From Polaromonas sp. (GTDB lineage Bacteria; Pseudomonadota; Gammaproteobacteria; Burkholderiales; Burkholderiaceae_C), in NCBI GenBank assembly GCA_021731285.1, contig JAKFXR010000046.1:1-43951 (forward strand): DNA of 43,951 nt. Reading direction: 5' to 3'. The notes beneath the pieces were generated by a model that saw only the letters and a list, made by a program, of their open reading frames with translations, made no database searches and had not been told where the DNA came from. Both the position numbers and the translations under genes were made by a program. Below are positions 8,292 to 17,623 of the stretch, in pieces. How positions within the stretch are numbered: position 1 is the stretch's first letter; each line of letters starts with the position of its first letter.

Positions 8292-9534
8292 CCAGCCCCC
8301 GCCCCTTGGCTTTTTTAAGTTCGTCCGCCGTGGGCACCGCGCCGGGCGTGAAGTAGCCGGCCGCCGTCTTGGCGTCCATCTCCACTTGCGCGTCGGCAGG
8401 AATCAGTTCGTCGGGAATGTTGACCCGCTGGCCCACCTCAATGCCAGCGCGGGTGATGGCGTCGTATTTCATGTTGCTCATGGAGACCAGGCGATGGATT
8501 TTGCGTATGCCCAGCCAGTTGAGCACGTCGGGCATCAGCTCCTGAAAACGCATGTCCTGCACCCCGGCCACGCATTCGGTGCGGTTGAAATACTGGTCGG
8601 CGGTGTCGCCACCGACCTGGCGCTTGCGCGCGTTATAAACCAGGAATTTGGTCACCTCGCCAAGCGCACGACCCTCCTTGCGAAAGTAGGACACCAGGCC
8701 CACACCACCGCGTTGCGCGCCCTGGATGCATTCTTCAATGGCATGGGTCAGGTAAGGCCGGCAGGTGCAGATGTCCGAGCCAAACACGTCTGAACCGTTG
8801 CACTCGTCGTGCACGCGGGCGGTGAGCTCGATGTCGGGGTTGGCGAGGTCGCGCGGTTTGCCGAAAATGTAGGCGGTGAGCCCACCGATCGGCGGCAAAA
8901 AGACTTCCAGGTCGCTGCGCGTTACCAGCTCGGGGTACATGCCGCCGGTCTCCTCAAACAGCACACGACGCAAATCGGTCTCGCTGCAGCCAAAGCGCTT
9001 GGCCACCTCGGGCAAAAACCACACCGGTTCCACCGCCACCTTGGTGACCATGGCGGCGCCGCCGGCTGTCAGGACCTTGCCGTCGGCCTTGAGCCGGCCC
9101 GACTGCAGCGCTTCGATCACCTCGGGCAGGATCACATGCGCCTGCGTGACGGCAATGGTCGGGCGGATGTCATAACCCGCCGCCAGTTCGGTGGCAAACA
9201 CGTCGGCCACGGTCGCGCCCCAGGGGTCCATGGCAACAATTCGGCCCGGCTCGCTCCACTGCGGGTAGGGGCCAATGATGTCGGTCGGCGAGGTGTTGGT
9301 CAGATCGGCCTTGTGGCTGGCCGACAGCGCGCCCGAGGCCACGGCCAGCGCGCGGTAAACGCTGTAGGAGCCGCTGTGCGTGCCGATGACGTTGCGGTGG
9401 CTGCGGGTGGTGGTGGTGCCGACCACCGGGCCGCGTTCGGCCGCCGTGGGGGCTGCCCAATGGATGGGCAGCGCGCCGTAGCCTCCGGCGTGAGATGTCA
9501 GGCGGATGTGGCGGGGTGGGGAGTCAGCGGACAT
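8284..9534 (-). CDS. GTP cyclohydrolase II-like protein of the URC1/urg1 type
   Basis: Protein of 416 residues whose C-terminal half resembles GTP cyclohydrolase II. It keeps the zinc-ligand cysteines at residues 245, 256 and 258 (VHDECNGSDVFGSDICTC) and a catalytic-type segment FRKEGRALGE, close to RQEGRGIG of RibA. The N-terminal region of about 200 residues (SHRNVIGTHSGSYSVYRALA, IIGPYPQWSEPGRIV) is absent from ordinary RibA and typical of the fungal URC1 form. Location next to URC4 and upp argues for uracil catabolism rather than riboflavin synthesis. In the URC pathway this protein is thought to open the pyrimidine ring of a uracil ribonucleotide; that role is by homology. Its start lies two bases after the stop of the HerA-like gene. 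Confidence 0.88.
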   Translation of the reverse strand: MSADSPPRHIRLTSHAGGYGALPIHWAAPTAAERGPVVGTTTTRSHRNVIGTHSGSYSVYRALAVASGALSASHKADLTNTSPTDIIGPYPQWSEPGRIVAMDPWGATVADVFATELAAGYDIRPTIAVTQAHVILPEVIEALQSGRLKADGKVLTAGGAAMVTKVAVEPVWFLPEVAKRFGCSETDLRRVLFEETGGMYPELVTRSDLEVFLPPIGGLTAYIFGKPRDLANPDIELTARVHDECNGSDVFGSDICTCRPYLTHAIEECIQGAQRGGVGLVSYFRKEGRALGEVTKFLVYNARKRQVGGDTADQYFNRTECVAGVQDMRFQELMPDVLNWLGIRKIHRLVSMSNMKYDAITRAGIEVGQRVNIPDELIPADAQVEMDAKTAAGYFTPGAVPTADELKKAKGRGLDV

Positions 9535-9536
9535 AT

Positions 9537-11021
9537 CTAGCGTTTTTTGCTTCCAAAGATGGTACCCAGCGCGCCGCGCAGCACTTGCCGCGCCATCATG
9601 CGGGCTTCGGCCTTCAGCACCTGTTGCACCATGCCATCCCGTTGTCCGCCACGCGGACCCTTGGAGCCAAAGAGCACGTCGCTCAATCCACCCATGAAAC
9701 CGCCAGAGTCTTCGGCGGCTTTGGCAGTTTCGGTTTGCACGGCTTCGGTCCGCGCCTTCAGCATTTCGTAAGCCGATTCGCGGTCGGCTTCCTTCTCATA
9801 CACGCCTGCCACCAGCGAGCCGGCCAGCAAGGCCTGCCGCTGCTGCGGCGTGATGGGGCCCAGTTGACTGCCGGGCGGCAGCACATAGACCCGCTCGGTC
9901 ACGCTGGGCCGTCCCTTGCTGTCAAGCAGGCTCACCAGAGCCTCGCCCACGGCGAGTTCGGTGATGGCGGTTTCAATGTCCAGGCCGGGTTTTTGCCGCA
10001 TGGTCTGGGCCGTTGCCTTGACGGCTTTCTGGTCGCGTGGGGTGAAGGCCCGCAGCGCGTGTTGCACCCGGTTGCCCAGTTGAGCCAGCACCGAGTCCGG
10101 AATGTCCAGCGGGTTTTGGGTCACGAAGTACACCCCCACGCCCTTGGAGCGCACTAGACGCACCACCAGCTCAATGCGCTCGATCAGCGCCTTGGGTGCG
10201 TCGTTGAACAGCAGATGCGCCTCGTCAAAGAAAAACACCAGCTTGGGTTTTTCCGGATCGCCAATCTCGGGAAGCTGCTCAAACAGCTCGGACAGCATCC
10301 ACAGCAAAAAGGTGGCATACAGGCGCGGCGAGTTCATCAGCTTGTCGGCGGCCAGGATGTTGATGACGCCATGGCCCGCGCTGTCGGTCTGCATGAAGTC
10401 GCTGATGTTGAGCATGGGCTCGCCGAAGAACTTGTCGCCGCCCTGGCTTTCGATCTGCATCAGGCCCCGCTGGATGGCGCCCACGCTAGCCGCGCTGATG
10501 TTGCCGTATTCGGTCGTGAACTTGCTGGCGTTGTCGCCCACATGCTGCAACATGGCGCGCAGATCTTTCAGGTCCAGCAGCAGCATGCCGGCGTCGTCGG
10601 CAATCTTGAACACCAGGTTGATGACGCCGGCCTGGGTGTCGTTGAGGTTGAGCATGCGGCCCAGCAGCAGCGGCCCCATGTCGGAAACGGTCGCGCGCAC
10701 CGGGTGGCCCTGCTCGCCAAACACGTCCCACAGCGTGGTGGGGCAGGCGCGTGACTCAGCGGGCTCAATGCCACGCTCTTTAAGAATGCCCGCCAGTTTG
10801 GCGCCCACGCTGCCGGCCTGGCTGATGCCGCTGAGGTCACCCTTGACGTCGGCCATGAAAACCGGGACGCCGATTTTCGAGAAGTTTTCGGCCATGGTCT
10901 GCAAAGTGACCGTCTTGCCGGTGCCGGTGGCGCCGGTGATCAGGCCATGCCGGTTGGCCAGGCCGGGGAGAAGCTCGCACTGCACGGAAGCATTCTTTGC
11001 AATCAATAGAGGCTCGGCCAT
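9537..11021 (-). CDS. HerA-like ATPase (DUF853 family)
   Basis: Predicted cytoplasmic P-loop ATPase of the HerA/FtsK superfamily, about 494 residues. The Walker A motif is GATGTGKT near residue 30, followed by [12 protein letters not shown]. Walker B is [11 protein letters not shown], and a sensor-type [11 protein letters not shown] follows. The C-terminal quarter is charged and ends in basic residues (FGSKKR). I start at the ATG at 11021 ([14 protein letters not shown]), which fits family N-termini; an extension to 11162 crosses the divergent promoter region of yebC. It is often annotated as a bipolar DNA helicase, but the cellular role of DUF853 proteins is poorly known. It is the first gene of the run that continues into the URC genes, with only two bases between it and the URC1 homologue. 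Confidence 0.86.
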   Translation of the reverse strand: MAEPLLIAKNASVQCELLPGLANRHGLITGATGTGKTVTLQTMAENFSKIGVPVFMADVKGDLSGISQAGSVGAKLAGILKERGIEPAESRACPTTLWDVFGEQGHPVRATVSDMGPLLLGRMLNLNDTQAGVINLVFKIADDAGMLLLDLKDLRAMLQHVGDNASKFTTEYGNISAASVGAIQRGLMQIESQGGDKFFGEPMLNISDFMQTDSAGHGVINILAADKLMNSPRLYATFLLWMLSELFEQLPEIGDPEKPKLVFFFDEAHLLFNDAPKALIERIELVVRLVRSKGVGVYFVTQNPLDIPDSVLAQLGNRVQHALRAFTPRDQKAVKATAQTMRQKPGLDIETAITELAVGEALVSLLDSKGRPSVTERVYVLPPGSQLGPITPQQRQALLAGSLVAGVYEKEADRESAYEMLKARTEAVQTETAKAAEDSGGFMGGLSDVLFGSKGPRGGQRDGMVQQVLKAEARMMARQVLRGALGTIFGSKKR

Positions 11022-11083
11022 GGGGTTCCCGCAATGAAAAAGTAAAATGAACTTGTAGATTAAAGCAATTACCAAGGATTTCC

Positions 11084-11806
11084 GTGGCCGGTCACAGTAA
11101 ATGGGCGAATATTCAGCACCGCAAGGGGCGCCAGGACGAAAAGCGCCAGCGCGTCTGGACACGGGTGATGCGCGAGATCATGGTCGCGGCGCGCATGGGC
11201 GGGGGCGACATGGGCACCAACCCGCGCCTGCGCCTGGCCGCTGAAAAGGCCAAGGCGGCCAACATGCCGCTGGAAAACGTCAAATACGGCATTGCCAAGG
11301 CCACAGGCAGCCTGGAGGGCGTGCACTACGAAGAAGTGCGTTATGAAGGCTACGGTATTGGCGGAGCGGCGATCATTGTCGATTGCATGACCGACAACAA
11401 GGTGCGTACGGTGGCCGAGGTCAGGCACGCTTTCTCCAAGCATGGCGGCCACATGGGGACCGAGGGCTCGGTGGCGTTTCAGTTCAAGCATTGCGGCCAG
11501 ATCATTTTTGCCCCGGGCACCAGCGAGGACAGGATCATGGAAGTGGCGCTGGATGCGGGTGCTGACGATGTCATCACCCATGACGATGGCGCCATCGAAG
11601 TGCTGACCCCTTATCCGGCCTTTGAAGCGATCAAGAACGCGCTGGAAGCCGCTGGCCTGAAGGCCGAGCTGGCCGAAGTCACCATGCGCGCCGACAACAC
11701 CATTGAGATGTCCGGCGCAGACGGCGAAAAGATGCAGAGGCTGCTGGATGTGCTGGAAGACCTGGACGATACGCAGGAAGTCTTTCACAACGCAGCCATT
11801 TCATGA
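11084..11806 (+). CDS. yebC: YebC/PmpR-family protein
   Basis: Cytoplasmic protein of 240 residues. It begins with the family signature [20 protein letters not shown] and includes [20 protein letters not shown], followed by the three-domain layout with [10 protein letters not shown] and a C-terminal [11 protein letters not shown] segment. The start codon is GTG at 11084. YebC-type proteins are described either as transcriptional regulators (PmpR-like) or as translation factors acting on ribosomes stalled at proline runs; the sequence does not decide which applies. It is transcribed divergently from the HerA-like gene, with about 60 bases between the two starts, so both promoters share that AT-rich gap. 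Confidence 0.95.
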   Translation: MAGHSKWANIQHRKGRQDEKRQRVWTRVMREIMVAARMGGGDMGTNPRLRLAAEKAKAANMPLENVKYGIAKATGSLEGVHYEEVRYEGYGIGGAAIIVDCMTDNKVRTVAEVRHAFSKHGGHMGTEGSVAFQFKHCGQIIFAPGTSEDRIMEVALDAGADDVITHDDGAIEVLTPYPAFEAIKNALEAAGLKAELAEVTMRADNTIEMSGADGEKMQRLLDVLEDLDDTQEVFHNAAIS

Positions 11807-11887
11807 GCCCCCACGCTCCGCACTTCGTGTCGTCGCTGCACCTTGCAGGCCGCCGCTCGCCAGAGGCTTCGCTTCTGGTGCCTGTCC

Positions 11888-11963
11888 AAACCTGCTCAAG
11901 CAGGTTTGTAGCCGCAGGCTCCAGCCCCGAGGGGGCGCTGCGCCTGCGGCCCGGCGAAGCCGG
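11888..11963. repeat. Cluster of three hairpins between yebC and purD
   Basis: The intergenic region 11807-12073 has no credible gene but holds three consecutive inverted repeats. AAACCTGCT (11888-11896) pairs with AGCAGGTTT (11899-11907). GCCGCAGGC (11911-11919) pairs with GCCTGCGGC (11942-11950) around an inner CCCC/GGGG stem. CCGGC (11951-11955) pairs with GCCGG (11959-11963). The first may act as a terminator for yebC. The whole may be a dispersed hairpin element. Confidence 0.6.
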
Positions 11964-12073
11964 TTCCGCGGCCCCGGCTGGTCAAGAGAGGACGTCCTCG
12001 CGTGTCGCTACGTGTGCTGCGCAGCCGCTCGAGCGGCATGTGCCTTTTTAAAAAACCATATGAAAGTCTCCGT

Positions 12074-13396
12074 ATGAAAGTGTTAGTGGTCGGCGGCGGT
12101 GGCCGTGAACATGCCCTGGCCTGGAAGCTGGCGCAGTCGTCCAAGGTGCAGGCCGTGTATGTGGCGCCTGGCAACGGGGGGACCGCCCTCGATGCCCGCC
12201 TTGAAAATATCAACATCACGGATATCCCGGCGCTGCGCGACTGGGCCATCGCTGAAAAAATCGCCCTGACCGTGGTGGGACCCGAGCAGCCGCTGGCCGC
12301 AGGTATCGTGGACGAGTTCCGCGCACACGGCCTGCGGGTGTTCGGCCCGACCCAGGCAGCGGCGCAGCTCGAAAGCTCCAAAGCCTTCTCCAAGGCCTTC
12401 ATGAAGCGCCACGGCATTCCGACAGCCGACTACGAAACCTTCACCGACGCGGTGGCCGCCCATGCCTATGTGGACGAAAAAGGCGCGCCCATCGTCGTCA
12501 AGGCGGACGGCCTGGCCGCAGGCAAGGGCGTGGTGGTGGCATTGACTTTGCACGAGGCGCACGAGGCCATCGAATTCATGTTGGCGCCCAGCCCCGACTT
12601 CAACCCGCTGGGGGTCCAGCACAATGCCGGCGGCGCGCGTGTGGTGATTGAGGAATTTTTGCAGGGCGAGGAAGCCAGCTTCATCATCATGTGCGACGGC
12701 AAAAACGTCACCGCACTGGCGACCAGCCAGGACCACAAGCGCCTGCTTGACGGTGACCAGGGGCCCAACACTGGCGGCATGGGCGCTTATTCGCCAGCCC
12801 CGGTGGTCACGCCCGACGTGCACGCCCGGGCCATGCGCGAGATCATCATGCCGACCATTCGCGGCATGGAAAAAGACGGCATTCCTTTCACCGGGTTTTT
12901 ATACGCCGGCCTCATGATTGATGCCCAGGGCAAGTGCAAGACGCTGGAGTTCAACTGCCGCATGGGCGATCCCGAGACCCAGCCCATCATGCTCAGGCTC
13001 AAGTCAGACCTTTTCGACGTGATGATGGCCGCTACCTCGGGCAAACTTGACCAGGTTGAGCTGGAGTGGGACCGCCGGGTGGCTTTGGGGGTGGTGATGG
13101 CGGCGCACGGCTATCCGCTCAATCCCCGCAAGGGTGACCTGATCACCGGCCTGCCGCCGCTGCATGCGGTTGATCCATCGGTACCTGAAGATGTGGTGGT
13201 CTTCCATGCCGGAACCGCCAGCTCGCAGGGTGACGTCAAAGGTGTGGTCAGCAGCGGCGGCCGCGTGTTGTGTGTCACGGCGCTGGCCAGCTCGGTCAAG
13301 GAGGCCCAGCACCGCGCCTACGAAGCTGCACAGGCCATTCATTTCGACGGCGCCCAGTACCGCAAAGACATTGGCTACCGGGCGATCAAGCCCTGA
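12074..13396 (+). CDS. purD: Phosphoribosylamine-glycine ligase (GAR synthetase)
   Basis: ATP-grasp enzyme joining 5-phosphoribosylamine and glycine to give glycinamide ribonucleotide, the second step of purine synthesis, in the cytosol. The N-terminal dinucleotide-like loop is MKVLVVGGGGREHALAWKL. ATP-grasp features include VVKADGLAAGKGVVVA, the QDHKRLLDGDQGPNTGGMGAYSPAP block and FNCRMGDPETQP near residue 300. Length is 440 residues, as expected. The start at ATG 12074 matches family N-termini; upstream in-frame codons back to 12002 encode non-homologous residues. No strong Shine-Dalgarno sequence is seen. It overlaps the following acyltransferase start by one base. Confidence 0.97.
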   Translation: MKVLVVGGGGREHALAWKLAQSSKVQAVYVAPGNGGTALDARLENINITDIPALRDWAIAEKIALTVVGPEQPLAAGIVDEFRAHGLRVFGPTQAAAQLESSKAFSKAFMKRHGIPTADYETFTDAVAAHAYVDEKGAPIVVKADGLAAGKGVVVALTLHEAHEAIEFMLAPSPDFNPLGVQHNAGGARVVIEEFLQGEEASFIIMCDGKNVTALATSQDHKRLLDGDQGPNTGGMGAYSPAPVVTPDVHARAMREIIMPTIRGMEKDGIPFTGFLYAGLMIDAQGKCKTLEFNCRMGDPETQPIMLRLKSDLFDVMMAATSGKLDQVELEWDRRVALGVVMAAHGYPLNPRKGDLITGLPPLHAVDPSVPEDVVVFHAGTASSQGDVKGVVSSGGRVLCVTALASSVKEAQHRAYEAAQAIHFDGAQYRKDIGYRAIKP

Positions 13397-14040
13397 TGGG
13401 CATGGATTTCCAGCCGCCGTATCCCGTGCAATTCCGCGGGAGCGGGCTGGCCCGCTGGCTGCTGCGCCTCCTCGGCTGGCGCCTGGATTTCCAGGGCTTG
13501 CCGACACGGCAGGGGGTGATTGTGGTGTATCCGCACACCTCCAACTGGGATTTCCCCGTCGCCTTGCTGATGAAATGGGCGGTCGGGATCCGCGTGCAGT
13601 TCTGGTCCAAGGACACCCTGTTCCGGATTCCGGTGTTCAGCCGGTGGTTGCGTTGGGTGGGGGGCGTGCCCGTCAGCCGCTCGATGCCCCACGGCGTGGT
13701 CGGGCAAATGGCCGCTCTGATGAAACAGAAAAAGGCCCAGGGTGAGTACTTCTGGCTGGCCCTGTCGCCGGAAGGAACCCGCCGGCTTTCCGATGGCTGG
13801 CGCAGCGGGTTTTACCGGCTGGCGCTGCAGGCCGATGTGCCCGTCGGGCTGGCCGGACTCGACTATTCACGCAAGCGCCTGGTTTTTCGCGATTTTGTGC
13901 GGCTCAGCGGCGATGAAGATCAGGATCTCGAACGCATGGCGAAAGCCCTGACGGACATCCGTGGCCTGCGTGCCGGCGCTGCTGCCCCTGTGCGTTTGAT
14001 CAAATCGGACTGCGTTCAGGCCGATACCATTGTGAAATGA
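13396..14040 (+). CDS. Lysophospholipid acyltransferase-like protein (PlsC superfamily)
   Basis: Protein of 214 residues with the acyltransferase motifs HTSNWD (the HX4D catalytic pair, near residue 50) and PEGTR (near residue 130). It probably transfers an acyl group to a phospholipid or related acceptor at the inner face of the membrane; the first 35 residues contain a hydrophobic stretch that could help membrane association. The ATG at 13396 overlaps the purD stop (TGATG), and its own stop overlaps the hemF start (ATGA), so the three genes form a tightly coupled unit. The acceptor and acyl chain cannot be deduced. Confidence 0.85.
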   Translation: MGMDFQPPYPVQFRGSGLARWLLRLLGWRLDFQGLPTRQGVIVVYPHTSNWDFPVALLMKWAVGIRVQFWSKDTLFRIPVFSRWLRWVGGVPVSRSMPHGVVGQMAALMKQKKAQGEYFWLALSPEGTRRLSDGWRSGFYRLALQADVPVGLAGLDYSRKRLVFRDFVRLSGDEDQDLERMAKALTDIRGLRAGAAAPVRLIKSDCVQADTIVK

Positions 14041-14957
14041 CGACCATGACCGATTCTTCCCCCGTCCGCAGCTACCTGCTGGAGCTGCAGCAGCGCATCA
14101 CCGGCAGCATTGCCGCCATCGATGGGGGCCTGTTTGCCGCCGATGCCTGGGAAAAGATGCCCGGTGAAACGCTGCAAGGCAAGGGCATCACACAGATCCT
14201 GGAGCAGGGCAAGGTTTTCGAGAGGGCAGGCTGCGGTTTTTCGCATGTGCAGGGCGCCCGGCTTCCCCCCTCGGCAACGCAGCACCGGCCGGAACTTGCC
14301 GGTGCACCGTTTGAGGCCATCGGCGTGTCGCTGGTGTTTCATCCGCGCAATCCGTATGTGCCAACGGTGCACATGAATGTGCGCATGCTGATGGCCACCC
14401 CGGCGTCCGGACCCGTCGTGTGCTGGTTTGGCGGCGGCATGGATTTGACGCCGTATTACGGGTTTGAAGAAGACGCGGTGCATTTTCACCAGACCTGCCA
14501 GGCGGCGCTCGCGCCTTTTGGCGACGACAAATACCCGCGCTTCAAGACCTGGTGTGACGAGTACTTTTATCTCAAACACCGGGCCGAGCAGCGCGGCATA
14601 GGCGGTGTGTTTTTTGACGACTTCCAGGAATTGGGTTTTGACGGCAGTTTTGCGATGATGCGATCTGTCGCCGACGCCTTTCTGCCGGCCTATCTGCCCA
14701 TCGTTGAACGTCGCAAGGACATGCCTTACGGCGAGCGGGAGCGCGACTTCCAGCTCTATCGGCGCGGCCGCTATGTCGAGTTCAACCTGGTCTGGGACCG
14801 CGGCACGCATTTTGGCCTGCAGTCGGGCGGGCGCACCGAGTCCATCCTGATGTCCATGCCGCCGCTGGCGAGCTGGTCTTACCAGCGACCGCTGGAGCCA
14901 GGTTCTGCCGAGGCGCGGCTCACCAGCGAGTTTCTGGTCCGGCGGGATTGGCTGTGA
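14037..14957 (+). CDS. hemF: Oxygen-dependent coproporphyrinogen III oxidase
   Basis: Cytosolic haem-synthesis enzyme that decarboxylates coproporphyrinogen III to protoporphyrinogen IX using molecular oxygen. The 306-residue length fits HemF. Diagnostic segments are [75 protein letters not shown] and MSMPPLASW. It shares an ATGA overlap with the upstream acyltransferase gene and a GTGA overlap with nadD. A second in-frame ATG at 14046 is possible as the start. Presence of this oxygen-requiring form indicates an aerobic or facultative lifestyle. Confidence 0.97.
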   Translation: MTTMTDSSPVRSYLLELQQRITGSIAAIDGGLFAADAWEKMPGETLQGKGITQILEQGKVFERAGCGFSHVQGARLPPSATQHRPELAGAPFEAIGVSLVFHPRNPYVPTVHMNVRMLMATPASGPVVCWFGGGMDLTPYYGFEEDAVHFHQTCQAALAPFGDDKYPRFKTWCDEYFYLKHRAEQRGIGGVFFDDFQELGFDGSFAMMRSVADAFLPAYLPIVERRKDMPYGERERDFQLYRRGRYVEFNLVWDRGTHFGLQSGGRTESILMSMPPLASWSYQRPLEPGSAEARLTSEFLVRRDWL

Positions 14958-15613
14958 GTGCAGCCGCTGCTGCCACAGTCGAACAACGCACAGGCGAAGA
15001 CCGGGGAAAACGCATAGGCGTTTTTGGAGGCTCGTTTGATCCGCCGCACAGGGCCCACGTGGCGCTGGCGCTGGCGGCGCTGGATCAACTGCAACTGTCC
15101 AGGCTGTATATCGTTCCCACGGGGCAGGCCTGGCACAAGGCCAGGGATTTGAGCGCGCCCGAACACCGCCTGGCCATGACGCGCCTGGCTTTCTCCGGAT
15201 TGGCCGGGGTGGAAGTTGACGACCGTGAACTGCGGCGTGTGGGACCGAGCTTTACCATCGACACGCTGGAGGCCCTGCAGGCGGACCATCCGGGTGCCCA
15301 GCTCTACCTGATCATTGGCGCCGACCAGTTTGCGGCGCTCCAGAGCTGGCACCGCTGGGAGGACGTCCTGGAGATAGCTATAATTTGTATAGCAAACCGG
15401 GCGCATCCCACGAGGGCAGAAGCCGGTTTTGACCCTACATCCCGGGCCCGGCACGCGGTTTTGACCCTGCAATTGCCTTTGATGGGGGTCAGCGCCACCG
15501 ACATCCGGCAAAAAATCGGTGCCGGCCAGGCAGGTCTGCAGGCCGTCGCCCATCTGGTTCCGGAGCCGGTTGCGCGTTATATTGAGCGCCACAGGCTTTA
15601 CCTTCCCGGCTAA
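14954..15613 (+). CDS. nadD: Nicotinate-nucleotide adenylyltransferase
   Basis: Transfers AMP from ATP to nicotinate mononucleotide, giving deamido-NAD in NAD synthesis. The nucleotidyltransferase motif [15 protein letters not shown] is near the N-terminus, and the ATP-binding SATDIR segment is near residue 180. About 219 residues. I favour the GTG at 14954, which overlaps the hemF stop as GTGA, over the in-frame TTG at 14948. The unusual point is at 15371-15433: a copy of the window's dispersed repeat forms part of the gene and is read through in frame as roughly [20 protein letters not shown], between the LIIGADQF block and the SATDIR block. The reading frame stays open and the flanking motifs are intact, so the enzyme is probably functional. 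Confidence 0.94.
   Translation: MSAAAAATVEQRTGEDRGKRIGVFGGSFDPPHRAHVALALAALDQLQLSRLYIVPTGQAWHKARDLSAPEHRLAMTRLAFSGLAGVEVDDRELRRVGPSFTIDTLEALQADHPGAQLYLIIGADQFAALQSWHRWEDVLEIAIICIANRAHPTRAEAGFDPTSRARHAVLTLQLPLMGVSATDIRQKIGAGQAGLQAVAHLVPEPVARYIERHRLYLPG
15371..15433. repeat. Dispersed short repeat, copy D, inside nadD
   Basis: Shares GATAGCTA at one end and GAGGGCAGAAGC with a following TTTTG at the other end with intergenic copies A and C. It contains an internal TATAATTTGTATAGC segment. Unlike the other three copies it lies wholly within a coding sequence and keeps the frame. Confidence 0.65.
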
Positions 15614-15649
15614 TCTGTCATTCATCCCTTTATTCGAGCACACCACTGC

Positions 15650-16414
15650 ATGACCTCCACCTCTGCCAACACCCCCAGCACCGCTGCCAAAAAAGACGTC
15701 CAGAAACTGCAGCGAGCCATCATCGATGGCCTGGAAGATGTGAAGGCCATGGACATCCAGGTGTTCGATACCGAGCACATCACCTCCCTGTTCGAGCGCG
15801 TGATCATCGCCTCGGGCAGCTCCAACCGGCAAACCAAGGCGCTGGCCGCCAGCGTGCGTGACGCCGTGCGTGATGCCGGTTTTGCCAAGCCGCGCATTGA
15901 AGGCGAAGACAACGGTGAGTGGATCATTGTGGATTGCGGCGCGGCCGTGGCGCACATCATGCAACCGGTGATACGCCAGTACTACCACCTTGAAGAGCTA
16001 TGGGGCGACAAGCCCGTCAAGCTCAAGCTGGGCGCGCCCGCGCCGCTGGTCAAGGCTGCCAAAGCTGAAGTCCAGGAGGAGGCCAAGCCTTCGAAAGCGC
16101 GTGCAGGAAGCAAGGCAGCGGCCAAACCCGCCAAAGACGCAGCCAAGCCAGCTGCCAAAAAGACCGCCAGAACCGACGACGGCACCTATGTGGGCCGTGT
16201 CGGCAAAACCAACGACTGGACCGCCAAGCGCAACGCCACCGCACCGGCGGCAGAGCCTGCAGCCAGACCAGCCCGCGCCGCCGCCAAAAAAGCGCCCGCC
16301 AAAACACCGATTGTCAAAATCCCCGTCGCCAAAAAACTGGCCTCCAGGAAAACCGCCGCCAAACCTGCGGCGAAAAAACCCGTTGCGAAGAAAACCACGA
16401 CCCGGAGCAAATGA
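15650..16414 (+). CDS. rsfS: Ribosomal silencing factor RsfS with a long basic tail
   Basis: RsfS binds the large ribosomal subunit (protein uL14) and blocks subunit joining when nutrients are scarce. Residues about 15-125 form the conserved domain, with [51 protein letters not shown] and YYHLEELWG. The family is usually about 105-130 residues; here the protein is 254 residues because of a tail of roughly 120 residues dominated by Lys, Ala and Pro with repeated [10 protein letters not shown]-like runs, resembling histone H1-like tails. The tail is probably disordered and could bind RNA or rRNA. The ATGA overlap with rlmH (16411-16414) links the two genes. Confidence 0.93.
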   Translation: MTSTSANTPSTAAKKDVQKLQRAIIDGLEDVKAMDIQVFDTEHITSLFERVIIASGSSNRQTKALAASVRDAVRDAGFAKPRIEGEDNGEWIIVDCGAAVAHIMQPVIRQYYHLEELWGDKPVKLKLGAPAPLVKAAKAEVQEEAKPSKARAGSKAAAKPAKDAAKPAAKKTARTDDGTYVGRVGKTNDWTAKRNATAPAAEPAARPARAAAKKAPAKTPIVKIPVAKKLASRKTAAKPAAKKPVAKKTTTRSK

Positions 16415-16878
16415 GGCTGACGATCGTAGCCGTCGGCCAGAAGGTGCCTGACTGGGCGCAATCAGCTTACGACGACTACGCCAAACGTTTCCCGCCCGAG
16501 CTCAAAGTCGAGCTCAAGGCGGTCAAGACCGAGCCCCGCGCCTCCAAAACGCTTGAAAACCTGCTGGCCGCCGAACGCCAGCGCATCGAAGCCGTGCTGC
16601 CCAAGGGAACGCGCATTGTGGCGCTGGACGAGCGGGGGACGGCGGTGACCACTGTGGCCCTGTCGACAAAGCTCACGGGCTGGCAGCTTGAAGGGGATGA
16701 TGTGGCCATCATCATCGGCGGCCCCGACGGGCTGGACCCGGGGTTCAAACAGGCCGCCCACGAGCGGCTGCGCCTGTCGGATCTGACCCTGCCGCATGCC
16801 ATGGTGCGTGTGCTGCTGATCGAGCAGCTCTACCGGGCATGGAGCATTACCGTCAACCATCCTTATCATCGAGAATGA
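16411..16878 (+). CDS. rlmH: 23S rRNA (pseudouridine-1915-N3) methyltransferase
   Basis: SPOUT-class methyltransferase that methylates pseudouridine 1915 of 23S rRNA in the assembled ribosome, using S-adenosylmethionine. The protein has 155 residues, the normal size. The trefoil-knot signature is visible as [13 protein letters not shown] and the C-terminal block as [20 protein letters not shown], ending NHPYHRE. The start overlaps the rsfS stop as ATGA. The arrangement nadD-rsfS-rlmH is widely conserved in proteobacteria. Confidence 0.96.
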   Translation: MRLTIVAVGQKVPDWAQSAYDDYAKRFPPELKVELKAVKTEPRASKTLENLLAAERQRIEAVLPKGTRIVALDERGTAVTTVALSTKLTGWQLEGDDVAIIIGGPDGLDPGFKQAAHERLRLSDLTLPHAMVRVLLIEQLYRAWSITVNHPYHRE

Positions 16879-16891
16879 CGACAAAGAGAGT

Positions 16892-16982
16892 GTCATCCCG
16901 GACTCGATCCGGGATCCATGCCTCGCAAAAAGTGACGTTACGGGCTCGCAACGATGGATCCCGGCTCGGAGGCCGGGATGAC
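16892..16982. repeat. Nested palindromic repeat between rlmH and maf
   Basis: The outer arms GTCATCCCGG (16892-16901) and CCGGGATGAC (16973-16982) are exact reverse complements. Inside them CGGGATCCAT (16910-16919) pairs with ATGGATCCCG. The first 29 bases are identical, in reverse complement, to 35428-35456. This resembles the GTCATCCCGG-type extragenic palindromes of many proteobacteria. Confidence 0.8.
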
Positions 16983-17007
16983 AGCCTGGCGACACGGACC
17001 AATCCTC

Positions 17008-17610
17008 ATGACTGACTTCATCTACCTCGCCTCCCAAAGCCCGCGTCGCCGTCAACTGCTTGAACAGCTGGGCGTGGAGTGCCGGCTGCTGCTGCCCGAC
17101 GCCACGGAAGACAGCGAGGCGCTGGAGGCCGTGCTCGCCAATGAAGCGCCCAGTACCTATGTGCAGCGGGTCACTGCGCTCAAGCTCGACGCTGCGATGG
17201 CGCGCCTCAAGCGGCGCGGCTTGCCGTCCGCACCGGTTCTCTGCTCGGACACCACGGTGGCCAAAGGGCGCCGCATTTACGGCAAACCCGAAGATGCTGC
17301 CGATGCGCAGCGAATGCTGGCTGAACTGGCAGCAAGCACGCACCGGGTGCTGACCGCAGTGGCTGTACAGTCTGGCCGCAAACGCCTGCAGGCGCTGAGT
17401 GTTTCGCGGGTCACTTTTGCCCCCATGAACCGGGCGCAAATAGCAGCCTACGTGGCATCCGGCGAGCCGATGGGCAAGGCCGGTGCGTATGCGATACAGG
17501 GCAGGGTGGCGATGTTTATCTCGCAAATCAGCGGCAGCTACTCTGGCATCATGGGCTTGCCTTTGCATGAGACAGCGCTTTTACTCAGGGCCGCAGGCCT
17601 GAAAATTTAG
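17008..17610 (+). CDS. maf: Maf-family nucleotide pyrophosphatase
   Basis: Cytosolic house-cleaning enzyme that hydrolyses non-canonical or selected nucleoside triphosphates to monophosphates. The family signature is at the N-terminus (YLASQSPRRRQLLEQLG), then CSDTTVAKGRRIYGKP in the middle and GKAGAYAIQGRVAMFISQISGSYSGIMGLP near the end. About 200 residues. I take the ATG at 17008; an upstream in-frame ATG at 16954 would start inside the palindromic repeat. Whether it acts on dTTP/UTP (YhdE type) or m7GTP (YceF type) is not decided here. It is followed 13 bases later by rng. Confidence 0.93.
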   Translation: MTDFIYLASQSPRRRQLLEQLGVECRLLLPDATEDSEALEAVLANEAPSTYVQRVTALKLDAAMARLKRRGLPSAPVLCSDTTVAKGRRIYGKPEDAADAQRMLAELAASTHRVLTAVAVQSGRKRLQALSVSRVTFAPMNRAQIAAYVASGEPMGKAGAYAIQGRVAMFISQISGSYSGIMGLPLHETALLLRAAGLKI

Positions 17611-17623
17611 ATTCAAAAAGAAC

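Noticed and set aside
8284-9534. Assignment as riboflavin-pathway RibA
   Set aside because: The N-terminal 200 residues and the context with DUF1688 and upp fit the URC1 type. No other riboflavin gene is nearby.
15371-15433. Frameshift or pseudogene in nadD caused by the repeat
   Set aside because: The frame is open throughout, the motifs on both sides are intact and total length is near normal for NadD.
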